A stretch of 64,000 bases of DNA from Rhyacophila brunnea (lineage: Eukaryota; Arthropoda; Insecta; Trichoptera; Rhyacophilidae): contig JAGYXB010001757.1 of NCBI GenBank assembly GCA_022495005.1, forward strand, positions 186,001-250,000, given 5' to 3'. Positions 21,911-32,905 of the stretch are shown here, piece after piece. Position 1 is the first letter of the stretch. Every line of letters begins with the position of its first letter. The notes below the pieces were generated by a model. It was given only the letters and a program-made list of their open reading frames with translations. It made no database searches and had not been told where the DNA came from. A program made the position numbers and the translations under genes.

Positions 21911-22756
21911 TGGGTACATTAAAAATTATGACGCGGGGAAGCTTTCTCCCCGCGACTTGGGCCTTTAAGCCGGCCTCAGTCAGCCCAGGGGCAGCCATGA
22001 GCCGCTTAGCCTCGTCGTCACTTTTGGGATGCACGATGATCCCGCCTCCCCGGATCTTGCGTACCCCGGTGATGTTCACTCCCAAAGTTTCAGGCACAAT
22101 AGTTTTCATGATCGCTTCCTTTGTGGCAGTCGATTCTTGGCCCTCCTTAGTCGGATAAAACATCACCCTCGGCCTGACGACAGTTGTCCGAGGAACTTGT
22201 GGCCATTCGGAGACTCTAGTTGGTTGAGCCTCTCTACGGGTTATGTCACTCCAAAGAGCCCTGGGAGGAGCATTAGAAGGAGCCTGGATGTTGGCTCTCG
22301 TAAAGGAGGCACGATCTTTCACAATTGCCTTGTGCGCCTCCAGCTCTATCGCCATGGCCCACGTTTCAGTGATTGCCATCTCAAGCTCCTCGGCTACTGC
22401 GTTCACGGTTGCTCTGGCAATACGACTGTCCTTCTCGAGGGTGGCAAGCGCCCTCATGATGGCAATCGTCGCCCTGGACGCACTCTCCTGAGACTCAAAA
22501 TACTCAAAACCACGGGACTGATCTCCTCGCAAGATGCTGAGGCTGAACCAGCCCTTGACTTAACGCCCTTGCGCTTTGAAGTGGAAGCGCTCTGCTTGTC
22601 TTTCTCTTTTTCTTTTTCAGGCCTTTTATCCTTGACCTTGGGGGCCTGCTTTGGGTCACCAATACCCTCAGCTACGTCCGACTTCCGCTTCTTAGTGGAC
22701 ATTCCTTCCACTTGCATGGGGTCCCCTTTGTGGTTGACCATGTCGCTAGGTAACAC
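21901..22756 (-). pseudogene. ORF1 (gag-like) of outer LINE, N-terminal part
   Basis: Starts MLPSDMVNHKGDPMQVEG at 22756 with a Lys/Glu/Ser-rich disordered N terminus. A frameshift near 22500-22535 moves the reading into the next frame (RGFEYFESQESASRA), which continues through a helical region to the gag core (VMFYPTKEGQES, LGVNITGVRKIRGGGIIVHP, KLPRVIIFNVP). It stops at the inner LINE insertion. The residues at the break (IETT) continue in the other half at 16426, so the two pieces were one gene. No ribosome start context beyond the first ATG is evident; the leader is only about 44 bases. Confidence 0.87.
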
Positions 22757-22800
22757 TCGTCACACGTCACTCACTCAAACACAATTTATCGCACAATAAA

Positions 22801-22812
22801 TATTATTGTTAC
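22801..22812. repeat. Candidate target-site duplication, right (TATTATTGTTAC)
   Basis: Identical to 12590-12601; marks the 5-prime end of the outer LINE. Confidence 0.6.
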
Positions 22813-24079
22813 AATAATTAGGTAACTATTATTAAATGAATTAAAAGTCACAATTCCCGGAAAAGTCCAAGAGGAAAACACACAAAAGCTTCATTAATCG
22901 TATTTCAAGGGCAGGCGAAGGTATTAGTAAAGAAACGGGATCAAAAACTTGTGAATAGCAGTGTCAAATTTGGAGATAACGAAAGCGAAATAATAGCGAT
23001 GCAAAAACACGTCCGCACGGCTCGACAGTTCAGTCGCGACCTTGTACTAATAGATCAATAAACAGAACATTAAATGGACGCATGTTGGATTTATATGACA
23101 AATTATATTTCGTTCGGCATGCTTCATTTGTACCCGCGACCAGCAATCCGCGCATCGCCTAGCCACAATCTTTTTAGACCGTGCCTCAACTGAGGTATAG
23201 CCTTAAACATTATTTCAACAAAGGCCATAGACAAACTAGTCGTTCTTTCACTTGCTGTACGTGCCAATACTACTGCTGTTAATTCGTGTAAAAGATTTTT
23301 TTTCGTGATGAAAAAAATCGTTAATGGAAATAAAACTACAAAATACAGTCTGAAAAAAATGAATCGAAGGATTTTTTATGTTGAGCATTGAATATAAATG
23401 TAAATAGGCGCGGGGTTATGCGATAAAAAAAACACCTTTTGTATAACACGTTGCCTTATATTATTTCATTCGATCGAATATATTATTCTATAGAAAATTC
23501 TTTTAGACAAATTTCCCTCCGCGAATCCCATTCAAATCTCTATACGGAAGATAGAATATAATGCGACGTTTATTTTATGTAACGGATATGATATTGCGGG
23601 GATTTCCATTTTTCAATATGTACGCGCACTTTATGGCGCTCGTAGCTACGTATGGCGAGCGCTTCGTACGAGGGTAATGGGGGATATGTTGTAAAAATTT
23701 GCCAAAGCTGCGTTTACACTAACTTACGTTTATATGCATCGTGAAATGGCAACTTTTCTGATACTATAGTATAATTTTTTTCATTGAAAGAAACGTGAAC
23801 AGTTCATAATAATATAAATCAGTAGTGACATCAATTGGCGAAAATAATAAATAAAAGCTCGGACGGTAACGCAGTTTACTGCATTTACATTTGTTCTAAA
23901 AACAAATAAATCATGCTTTCACTTGTTATTATTTTAATTTGTTTTAAAACAAATGAGTTACTTTTTCACTTGTTCCTTTTGATTCCGCCATTAGACATGA
24001 ATAATTTTATTAAACATAGTTCTGTGTTTTTATTATAAAAGTTTTAATTACTGAGCTCCTCAGCTTAAGAAAAGCTCTT
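22813..24079. other. Unannotated spacer
   Basis: No gene or repeat family was recognised. A GC-richer patch with ATGGCGCTCGTAGC / ATGGCGAGCGCTTCG lies near 23630-23670 but has no supported frame. Confidence 0.45.
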
Positions 24080-24340
24080 GGCGATGGCATGGCATCTGGC
24101 GACGTCCACAAGCTGTTTGATGAACCTTTAGATTAATCAAAACCCAACGCCAGTGATGGGCTGGCCATGTGAAACGTATGAAACTCCTCACGTCTAACGG
24201 TCCAAAAGTGTACAGGAAGACCAAAAATTCAGTGACTTAGTGAAATTTTTAATCGTTAGGAGTGATAGACTAAAGGTAAGAGGATCGAACACAAGCCGAT
24301 GGAAGTGATAGTGCCTGTGAAGAAGAAAAATAGTGGTGTT
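24080..24340 (+). pseudogene. Possible LINE C-terminal fragment
   Basis: Short pieces in shifting frames read GWAGHVKRM-like and then TGRPKIQ, followed by a GAAGAAGAA run. This is the order seen at the end of arthropod endonuclease-reverse-transcriptase LINEs (WAGHVARM, GRPKxRW, GAA-type tail). Stops and frameshifts are dense, so this is a weak call. Confidence 0.35.
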
Positions 24341-24953
24341 ATTTATCGTCAATGATAAATTGATTCTTTATGATTAAAAAAAATGGTGATAAATATTAAA
24401 TAGGTATCACAGTACCTAGTATCTTAAATCAGTGATTTATAACATTCTGTAGCACGCTGAGCTCTTGAAGCATTTTGTAAAATTTGGAGGAACCCTTACA
24501 TGGATGACGCATCAATACAAAGGGCTTAATAAATTACAAAAAAGCCTTGTTAATCAGTAAGGAATAACACATCTAAATAAAGTGCCATCCTCATCCTATA
24601 CTATATGTATTATTTATTATGTATTTCCAATATCTTTTGTATTTAATTGTTTTTACAACTCACACAAAATGCTAACAAAATTCAATAAAATTCTGATATA
24701 CACATCCACAAATATATACATATAAATAATATAAGTGCCGCGGGAAGGAAATTGTAATTTTCGTGGAATCCACTGTTAAAGCTGTTATTGTTCTTATTCG
24801 TATATTGTATATAATATATATATAAATAATTTCCACAGGATGTCACAGGCAGTAGCCATTAGGACGTCATAAATTAACACTAATTTCTAACACGTACACA
24901 CTTACGTAGCTGTAACAGCAGCGTATATAATATTATAATGTCATCCACTAGAA

Positions 24954-26700
24954 CAGTGGTCGGCAAACCACGGCTCGCGAGCCACACGTGGCTCTTTGGC
25001 CCCTTGAGTGTGGCTCTACCACAAATGACCACGTACGGACTAAAACAGTGAAAGATAAAACAGTCAAAATGTCTTCGAATATAACCAACCAGCAAATCGA
25101 AGATCTTAAATTGGTTCCAGCTTTATTAATAGTAGTTGACGAGTTTTGTGACATAAATGATACAGGACAAATTTTTACGATTTATTTCATCTACAGGTAG
25201 GTAATAAAGAAGAACTTTTAGGATTATTGCCACTCAAAGGTCAAACACGTGGAGAGGATATTGGAAATGCTGTAATTGAGTGCATGGAAAAACATCATAT
25301 TCCACTCGATAAAATAGTGCCAATTTCAACAGATAGGGCGAAAAGTATGACCGGTGTAGGAAAAGGGTTTGTTTCTATTTTCAAAGAAAAAAACAAGCAC
25401 ATTGCATCATTTGTCAAAAAGCGCTTTGTGCGCAGACATTTCCAAAAAAAAGTTAGCTCTTAATTATCGCCAATTTTTTTTTAATTAGTTTAGTACGCAG
25501 ATCTTCTGCTGTATAACAGGGTACGTTGGTTATCAAGAGGAAACATTTTAAAACGTTTCGCTTCCTTATTACCAGAAATTAAAGCATTTTTCCTTCAGAA
25601 TATCCAGAAATAGGTAACGGACAATCAGTTGATTCAAAAATTTTATTTCATGGGAGACGTTACGCCTCATCTAAATCAGCTTAATCGTAAACTGTAGGGA
25701 GAGGAAACACATTTTTTTCGATATAAGAAGAAGTTATTTCATTCGAAAACAAATTATCCCTTTTTGCTTAAGATTTCGAAATAGAATCTTCGATTCACTT
25801 TCAAAGCCTGCTGAAACATCGCTACGAAAATAATTCTGACATTTGGTATTTCAAAACAACAATTTTAAATATGAGGGAAGCTTTTCTCAACAGGTTTCGG
25901 GAATTTAGAAACAGCAAAGCGACGTTAGTCTTTGTTAAAAAAAAATCTCTTAATGCTACGGTAACAGAATTATTTTTTCTCCCTTTAATGTTGACATTGG
26001 CAACTTTGAAATTTTAAAATGCAATTGCTGGATTTAAAAAAGAATAATTATGGAGCTCTAAATTTCAATGTCTCTGTGCTGATATGGACACATTGGAGAA
26101 AACAAATATTAATATGGTTCATAGCGCAAGTAGTCTACTTTGAAAGACCTGGAGAAGGAAGACATGATGGTTTTTAACACCTAGAATAGTATTCCTGACT
26201 CATAATATGATCAATTGAAAAAAACTAGCGTTTGCTGTTCTTTCCCTTTCCGGTTCTATATATTCATGCGAACAATCTTTTGCAAGCATGAACCTTATCA
26301 AGATTGAAAAGTCGTCTTATTGATGAAAACCTGGAATCGTGCCTAAAATTACCCTACTTACCCAAACTTTTCAAGGAGATGGAAGGCAATTGTTAATTTG
26401 AGGAGAATTGATGTAATTTATATTTCTATTGACTTTTATATACTTTATTGATTTAATTTTAAGGATACCTTACTTACAATTTAATTTTCATCAATAAATA
26501 ATATTATTATTAAGTAAGACATCAAGTTTTTTTCAGTGTAGTTTAATTAAGGCTTAAAACTTTAATGAAAGCTTATTAAGTTAATAGTCAGTTTACTTAC
26601 ATCTATAGTTTAATATTAAGAAATTTGGCTCTTCAAAGAAATTGCAATCGTTGTAATGTTAATATTTGGCTCTCTTGACTAATGAGTTTACCGACCACTG
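24954..26700 (+). mobile_element. hAT element, GTF2IRD2-like type, decayed (1.75 kb)
   Basis: The ends CAGTGGTCGGCAAACC and GAGTTTACCGACCACTG are inverted repeats. Inside both, TGGCTCT motifs recur (GTGGCTCTTTGGCC on the left, TTTGGCTCTCTTGAC on the right). Target duplication CACTAGAA (24946-24953) versus CACTAGAC (26701-26708), seven of eight bases. The interior is a decayed transposase gene on the plus strand. Confidence 0.85.
25037..26390 (+). pseudogene. hAT transposase (GTF2IRD2/Charlie-like), decayed
   Basis: A DDE transposase of the hAT superfamily would bind the element ends, excise it and reinsert it. Recognisable parts: LPLKGQTRGEDIGNAVIEC, then DKIVPISTDRAKSMTGVGKG and VSIFKEK (25224-25400), the catalytic-core block found in GTF2IRD2-like proteins. 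A C-terminal dimerisation block reads AVLSLSGSIYSCEQSFASMN near 26230-26290, then SRLIDENLESCLKL. Between them are many stops and frame changes, and the first part (25037-25198) is in another frame. It is an inactive fossil. Confidence 0.8.
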
Positions 26701-26865
26701 CACTAGACCAAACGGTCAGTGCATAGTAGGTGGCGATTCTTTTAACCGACCACTCAATTCTGATTTTTTTTATTTTTTTATCCGTTATTGCTACTTTTTT
26801 ACTCAATTATCAAAAAGCTCATTAAAAATCTCGCGGAACGCCGTTTGAGAACCACTGCCTTAAAA

Positions 26866-27505
26866 GAAAGAAATATGCATAATGTGACATGACCCTAAAC
26901 TCTGTCTTTTTGGCTTCAAAACGTTTGGATCATGGAGACCCTCTGCGTTTAAAATAGTATCGCCATTTAGTGGGAAAACTAATTAATGGCATTCAGGTGA
27001 GTATCATAATATATATAATATTCAAAGTGGTAATGTAGCCGTTGTCTTTTGTGTACTAGATGCCTGAATGGAATTGGAGGAGGTATTCTACATATTGGGA
27101 ATACCTAGTGTATCATGAATGAATGAATAAAATAAGATGTATAAGAAAATATATTGTAAAAAATATAATATTATTAATACCAGGTGATATCAGTAACGTG
27201 TAAACGTCGCTATTTGGAGTACGTACCAAGCAGCGGTGCAATGATATTTATGAATGAAATAGGATTTGTGTCGAATGGTGTTTTTTATCAGTTCTTTTGC
27301 AGTGAAATCATCTCGTATTTATGACACAATACGATTTATTACGTTTTTTGTATTTAAATTGTATTCATTTTTGTGTGCTACGAATGCTAAAAAGTATATA
27401 GTAACGGCTTTGCCAATAATCTAGCGTGAAAACTGTTTTTTATTCAGAATAATACGCACACAATAACATAAATATTATTATAATAATATATTTTATATTA
27501 TTAAC
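26866..27505. other. Unannotated spacer
   Basis: Nothing recognised. Confidence 0.5.
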
Positions 27506-27513
27506 ATTGCTAC

Positions 27514-28221
27514 TAGGGATTCACACCCCAGGATCCCGAGCTATTTTCGATACCTATGAATCCAGGGATTGATTTTTTTATCAATTTTTATGTAAAATAA
27601 AATTAAAACGAAAATATAACGGAAAAAATACTTTTAATAACAAATAACTACACTAGAAATAAACTGAGTTTGAATGAAGTTTGATTTACACCCATGTGTA
27701 AGTTGCCGACTCATTTTATTTTTTCACATAAATTAATAAAAATGAGAAAGATTGGAAAAAAACAATGCTTCGCACTATTAACAAAGTAATTCCACCAAGA
27801 TCTCATACGTTTTACGGCAGTTTCATATTTGGCTGACTAATTAGATTTATGAAGCGGAAAGGCCATAAATACATCATGATTTGCTTTACTATTTTAAATC
27901 TCGCTAACCCATGCATTAAGTCTTTACTATCAGAAACAGCAATCTCATTTTAAATTCACATTATTATTTATATTACAATACAATTTACTCCATTAAACTT
28001 AATATGTATTTCCAATATTGAACGTATACAATATTAACAATAAATGTCTTAAATACTCGTAGTATAAATTATACTAGATTAATTTTGACCGATTTTATCA
28101 ATGTTATTTGTCAATATAAAAATTTTATATTAACAATGGAAAAAAATGCTAATCCCGGGATTGTCAAATTGTAATCCCGAAATCCCGGGATCAGAATTTT
28201 GGCTTGGGATTGGATTCCCTA
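27514..28221 (-). mobile_element. Second copy of the 741-bp hAT-like family
   Basis: Reverse-complement relative of 1976-2716 along its length (for example GCTATTTTCGATACCTATGA and GTCAATATAAAAATTTTATA). The left end is partly eroded (TAGGGATTCACACCCC) while the right end keeps GGGATTGGATTCCCTA. Flanks ATTGCTAC (27506-27513) and ATTGATAC (28222-28229) agree at seven of eight bases, confirming an 8-bp target duplication. Confidence 0.87.
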
Positions 28222-28229
28222 ATTGATAC

Positions 28230-29094
28230 TATTGCCTGAGGCAGGCATATCTAACGCGTCGATCTCAGGATGGATTTTGGTCGTTCTCATCATAATTATA
28301 AAATATGAACATTAGGTTTTAAATAAACATCTCCTTTGTTGTGTCACAAGAAACTAAAAAACTGTTTTTTGGCTCATCTGTAAAATCACACTTGTGTATA
28401 CTATTACACACTTATTTTTATTTTAAATAATAATTATAGCCTAGATTTATGTTCTTCAAGTAAAGTTTAAATTTCATTTTCCCAACAATGACCAAATCAG
28501 AGTTATCTAGTTATAGTATCGAGGTGACGATATCATTTATTCAAGTAATAGACCATTTTAAACAGTGGAGGTTTTTGGTAAGTACATGGAGATGGGCACT
28601 GACAAGTTTAGAAGCCCTCTTGTTATTTTAAAAACGATCTCGGTACTTTCTAACGAGGCATTCCAATATCGTCTACCACTACCTTCGAAAGTTGTAAACA
28701 TCGTATTTTTTCCATCATTTGCCGCCCTTTATAATTTGTCGTACAGAAGCTGCACGTGACCAACCTACCTCCACGGGTCATCACTGATCATATCATTATG
28801 TATTTCAATTTGATTTTGTTACTTAGTGTGACTTACTTGGAGTGACTCCGTTGGACAGGCCTTGTTTCTTCGATTATAACGTAAAATGAAGATTGGGTGA
28901 CATAGACTATGGTATTTGGATTGGCCCCCCTAAAAGGTAGGTGCTCTTGGGGTTGAACAATAAAATAAAAATGATTGTATTTAAGAGAAATGAATTTTTG
29001 GAAAATATAATTTTACATAAAGAACTATAGAAGTAGGTAGTCAGCTATTTACAATTTATTAATATTTGTTATATCAGTTGCAAAAAAAATATAG
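28230..29094. other. Unannotated spacer
   Basis: Holds a 64-residue open frame (28565-28759) with no recognisable features. It may be intronic if the exon at 29095 is real. Confidence 0.45.
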
Positions 29095-29215
29095 TTCCAA
29101 TTTAAAAATAGAAGAAGATTATCAGAATCCGTCCGTTTATTTCCATGCAGATGATATAACACGGAAAATTCATAAGCTAAAGCGAAAAGCTAAACAAAGG
29201 AACACAAAAATAATG
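29095..29215 (+). CDS. Candidate spliced coding exon, Lys-rich (unknown gene)
   Basis: The 121-base segment is preceded by an AG acceptor (AAAAAAAATATAG) and followed by the strong donor GTAAGT. One frame is open across it (one leftover base, then 40 codons): DYQNPSVYFHADDITRKIHK then LKRKAKQRNTKIM. It ends exactly on a codon boundary. The basic, heptad-like second half resembles linkers that follow THAP or similar DNA-binding domains, but that likeness is weak. No other exon of the same gene is confirmed. It could also be a piece of an old transposon. Confidence 0.4.
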
Positions 29216-30043
29216 GTAAGTTTGTTGCATTCTGGGTGGAATTGAATCAAGGTTTATATACGTAATAATATGGTAAATATACGATAACTTGTAAAGTACG
29301 TATTAAAGTACTTTCAATACTAAGTTACGTTTGTATCATTTTTCACATAAACGAAATATCATTAAATATGCGAAGGCATTCTGGAGGCTTTGGATTTATT
29401 GAGTTGTATGGCTTGATAATCATTAAGTCATAAAGCAAGTCTTGGTGATAATAAATGTTCTGTTATGTTTTCGGCAAGGAAATCTTTACCAATCCTTCAC
29501 GTGATCCAGTGGAAGGTTTATGTCAGTAATAAAATTCGATGGATCTTAATCTTCAGAGATGTTTATTCGTCAATATTTAATTTACAATTACATGCTGTAT
29601 AAATAAAAGGGAAAGAACTCAACAGAGTTCGATCCGCAGTGAAGCGACTCGGTGATCAGAGCTGAATTATGTTTGAACAGATTGAATGGTCCGAGTTGAA
29701 TGAATCCAAGGATCATTTACAATAGTATTAAACTGATAATAGTAAGTAAGTAACATTAGTGATGTTTAGTTCATGTACAAGGGTTTATATTATGTGTGTA
29801 GTAACACAGCTAGATAGGGTGGATAAATTGGGGCTGATCAATAATATAATATTGAGTAGGTACATTGTGATAGTCGAAATCACACCGATCGAATATTCTT
29901 AACAAGAGTACATTATTAGTAACTTAGGGTATCGATTAATGAAACAAAAGACAATTTTGTTGTCATTGGGGGGATATTATACAGAGGGGAGTTACATATC
30001 CATAACATGTCTATGGTAACTTGCTTCATATTTCTATGTACAG
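29216..30043. other. Unannotated spacer
   Basis: Possible intron. Nothing recognised. Confidence 0.4.
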
Positions 30044-30203
30044 ACCTACAAACTTATCTGAAGAATGGAATGGGGGAGCCACTGTCGAAAACTACTCAAT
30101 CAAGACACGCAGCTGGACAAAATCTGACATTCGAATGATATTTTCAAAATGGCGTCCTATGGTAGTCCGTAGTTCCATTTTTGGCCATTCTTTAGATACG
30201 TTT
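30044..30203 (+). CDS. Candidate second exon-like segment (unknown)
   Basis: Preceded by a pyrimidine-rich acceptor (TTTCTATGTACAG) and followed by GTAAGT. One frame is open (PTNLSEEWNGGATVENYS, then DIRMIFSKWRPMVVRSS). It begins in a phase that does not fit a direct join to 29095-29215, so if both are exons another lies between. No family recognised; chance is quite possible. Confidence 0.22.
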
Positions 30204-31796
30204 GTAAGTCTGTAATGAACTGTTCTGTGCGGTAAACTTTCTTGGTTATTGATACATGAAATACCATAATAATCATGATTAATTTCTGAATATACATAAT
30301 TTGAAAATATTTCATGCTTATACCTACTAGAAAAAAAAATCAGGGGGTAAATGACAAAATATACTTATAATATTTCAGCATTAGATAATAATATGTATAA
30401 ACAATCTGCTGTATTAAGTATACTCAAAACATACATACTTTGAAAACACATCAGAAAGAAACTTTGAAAAATAAATACGACACCCGATGGCTATTTGCGC
30501 CAGTATGCTTTTTCCCATTAAGCTACCGGCAAACGGGAGTTAATAATGTCGGCTATCGGTTCTTGTATTTAAAATTAAGGTAGGTATTTTAGTATAACTA
30601 ATTTCTGAGTTAAGAAGTTGTTTTTTAACTCTTTATAATATTTGTTCATAACCATTGAAAGAGACAGGGTCTATGTCGTTAAAGTAGTAGAAGGTGCTTG
30701 CAATAGACAGTGGGAAACAGAAACATCTTTTGGATACGGCTAAGATACATGAGAGTTGTAGTGCATATGATGATGAGTCAATATTTTGTCGATAATTTTA
30801 ATGATAAGATAAAATTAAAAATATTATTATTAAATTCTTAACTTGTATCGACCTAGTTATCAAGTCTCTGTTGAGCTGCACTCCAACAAGTTTAAAACAT
30901 GAGTAAGTATTGCCGTCAAAATTCTTAAAAAGCAATAAATTTGTTCTACAAAGTTTATTTGAGATATTTACAATCCGTTTTCATACACGTTCATATTTTT
31001 TTCACAAACAAGTTTTTCTTGCGTGCCAACAAAGAAAAAATGAGGTAGATTATTGTTTAATAAATTCTTTCATAAGACAATTTATAAATACACAAACAAA
31101 GTTTTTAATAGATCATTTAAAACTTCAAGCAAATAACATGTTATTATTTTATTCATTTATATAAGACTCATTCTCTAAAAAGACATAATAATATTGAACA
31201 GTGACGTTCCAAGACAAAATGCTGCCCCATTTTTAAACCGTATTTTTTATCATCCTTTCATGACACCAATATCTAAGAATTGTGTTGTATGGATACATTA
31301 CTAACAAGACCTATACCACTAAATAGTGACTAAATCTAATGCCATCTCTGCTTCAATAGACAAATATTGTGAGTCCACGGTTTCAGATGGGTACATTTTA
31401 AAATACATCTAACAACTTCCAAAACTCGCGGGTGACTGGCCAAAATATTTGGATAAATTTTAAATTAGGTAAGTATGTACCTACCTAAAATTCTTATGTA
31501 ATACGCAAATCTGCGTATGTCATTGTTGATCACCATGAACGCGACGTCCAAGGACAGAGGAAGTAAACTAGACATCGCGAACCCGACAAAAAAATTACAG
31601 TCCTGTTAAACCTTTTATAGTGACTAATACACTTTGTTTCAAACCGGTGAGCTGATTTTGTCAATGGAAAGATATTTCCGTTATTAAGTAGGTACTAAGT
31701 TTAGTTAGCTATTTCTATGTATACCTAATGATTCTACTCGATGTGCCGCCCCCAAGCGATGCTCAATCTGCCTACCCCCACGGGACGTCACTGATT
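30204..31796. other. Unannotated spacer
   Basis: Short fragments near 30285-30320 (ATATACATAATTTGAAAATA) and 30428-30455 (CATACATACTTTGAAAACAC) look like worn ends of the TTGAACATACATAATTTTGA family. Otherwise AT-rich with no gene. Confidence 0.4.
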
Positions 31797-31945
31797 GAAC
31801 ATACATAACTTGAAAACACCTCAGATTGTGTGTGATTTTTTCTAGGGCGGTATATATCTGAGGTGTTTTCAAGTTATGCATGTTCAATATATGGAATGTT
31901 ACATTCTCAAATCTTGTGAATTATTCGTTGAATAAAAGAAATGGT
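31797..31945 (-). mobile_element. Compact TTGAACATACATAATTTTGA-type foldback with flanking arm
   Basis: ATTGAACATACATAACTTGA plus AAACACCTCAGAT is repeated inverted at 31858-31890, leaving a loop of only about 30 bases. It is followed by GGAATGTTACATTCTCAAAT and TTATTCGTTGAATAAAA, the outer arm seen at 9913 and 58441. This copy has lost the tRNA-like centre. Confidence 0.75.
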
Positions 31946-31949
31946 TTAT

Positions 31950-32493
31950 TGAAAATTGTTAGTAACATCCTTTGGATCCGAATACAATACTTTCTATACA
32001 CGCGATGCAGAGGTGTGCTGTTTTGCCAAACCATCAGGATTACGACGTCCTAAAAGGCTGTTAAATACCATCGTCATGATGTATTTCGTAGAGGTTTAGA
32101 ATACTGGCATGATAATATGGGACGATGTAAGGGTTGTATGCATGAGATTCCCAAATACTTTATAGGCTAAATACTGCTCATTTGTATGCATGAGTGCAAA
32201 TGTAATCCGTTGGTTGGCGACGTCACGATGTGACGTCATATGTGTCATGGCGTCCATATAATAGAAAACTTATAAAATGTCATTCCCCGATCATTAATTT
32301 AAAATTTTGAAATTGTAAATGTGTCTGAAAGTGTGCGAATGGTACCATATAAATTTAATAATTATAAATGAATAATTATTACGAACTTTATTTAATAATT
32401 TATCAGTTATTTTATAACATTTATTTTATAATTCTACTGTACAAAAGGATAGAATATTCCCAGTAAACATTTCCATTTGGTGGCAATACATAC
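31950..32493. other. Unannotated spacer
   Basis: Nothing recognised; a short CG-containing patch (GACGTCACGATGTGACGTCA) at about 32219-32238 is palindromic. Confidence 0.45.
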
Positions 32494-32905
32494 AGTTCCG
32501 TACCTATATGGCAGAAGCATATAAGTCATTTTTTCGCATTTTACAGGAGAAGGTTTTTAAGGTTTAAAGAAGTGTCACAAATCAGGATATGATGGAAATT
32601 GGATTGTTTAATGTTATTATTATAAAAAACTAGTATATTTTAAAAATATATTTGATAAAAAAAGAAAATCAAGCAATTCAATGAGTTATTGAGCATTTAA
32701 TGACATATGAGGTTTTGGCATAAAAATATTTTCAACATTTTGACATATCATTTACAATAATAGATGTTTTATTATAGAAAAACTTATGAAATTAAAACAA
32801 GAGCATGGAAATTAAATGAAAACATGATAAAATTAAACTAACAGTGATAATAATATTGGTAAACAGTTGTTTATGAGTATTACTTATAGTATGTATATAA
32901 AAAAA

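Larger units (their letters stand above)
12602..22800 (-). mobile_element. Outer R1-like LINE, full length but interrupted
   Basis: Minus-strand non-LTR retrotransposon: short 5-prime leader (22800-22757), ORF1 (22756 down to 21901, resuming at 16426 down to 15942), ORF2 (15945-12817) and a 3-prime untranslated region (12816-12602). The inner LINE 16427-21900 splits ORF1; without it and one copy of the target duplication the element is about 4.7 kb. Three CCHC knuckles at the end of ORF1, the ATGA overlap between ORFs, an apurinic-type endonuclease and a CCHC motif after the polymerase all fit the R1 clade. At least three stops and three frameshifts make it inactive. Confidence 0.88.
24430..26857. 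mobile_element. Outer non-autonomous hAT, split by the inner hAT
   Basis: The left end CAGTGATTTATAACATTCTG followed by TAGCACGCTG and the right end CGCGGAACGCCGTTTGAGAA followed by CCACTG look like the two termini of a Charlie-like hAT. The flanks TCTTAAAT (24422-24429) and CCTTAAAA (26858-26865) agree at six of eight bases. Without the inner element it is about 0.7 kb with no transposase. The pairing of these ends is an inference. Confidence 0.5.
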
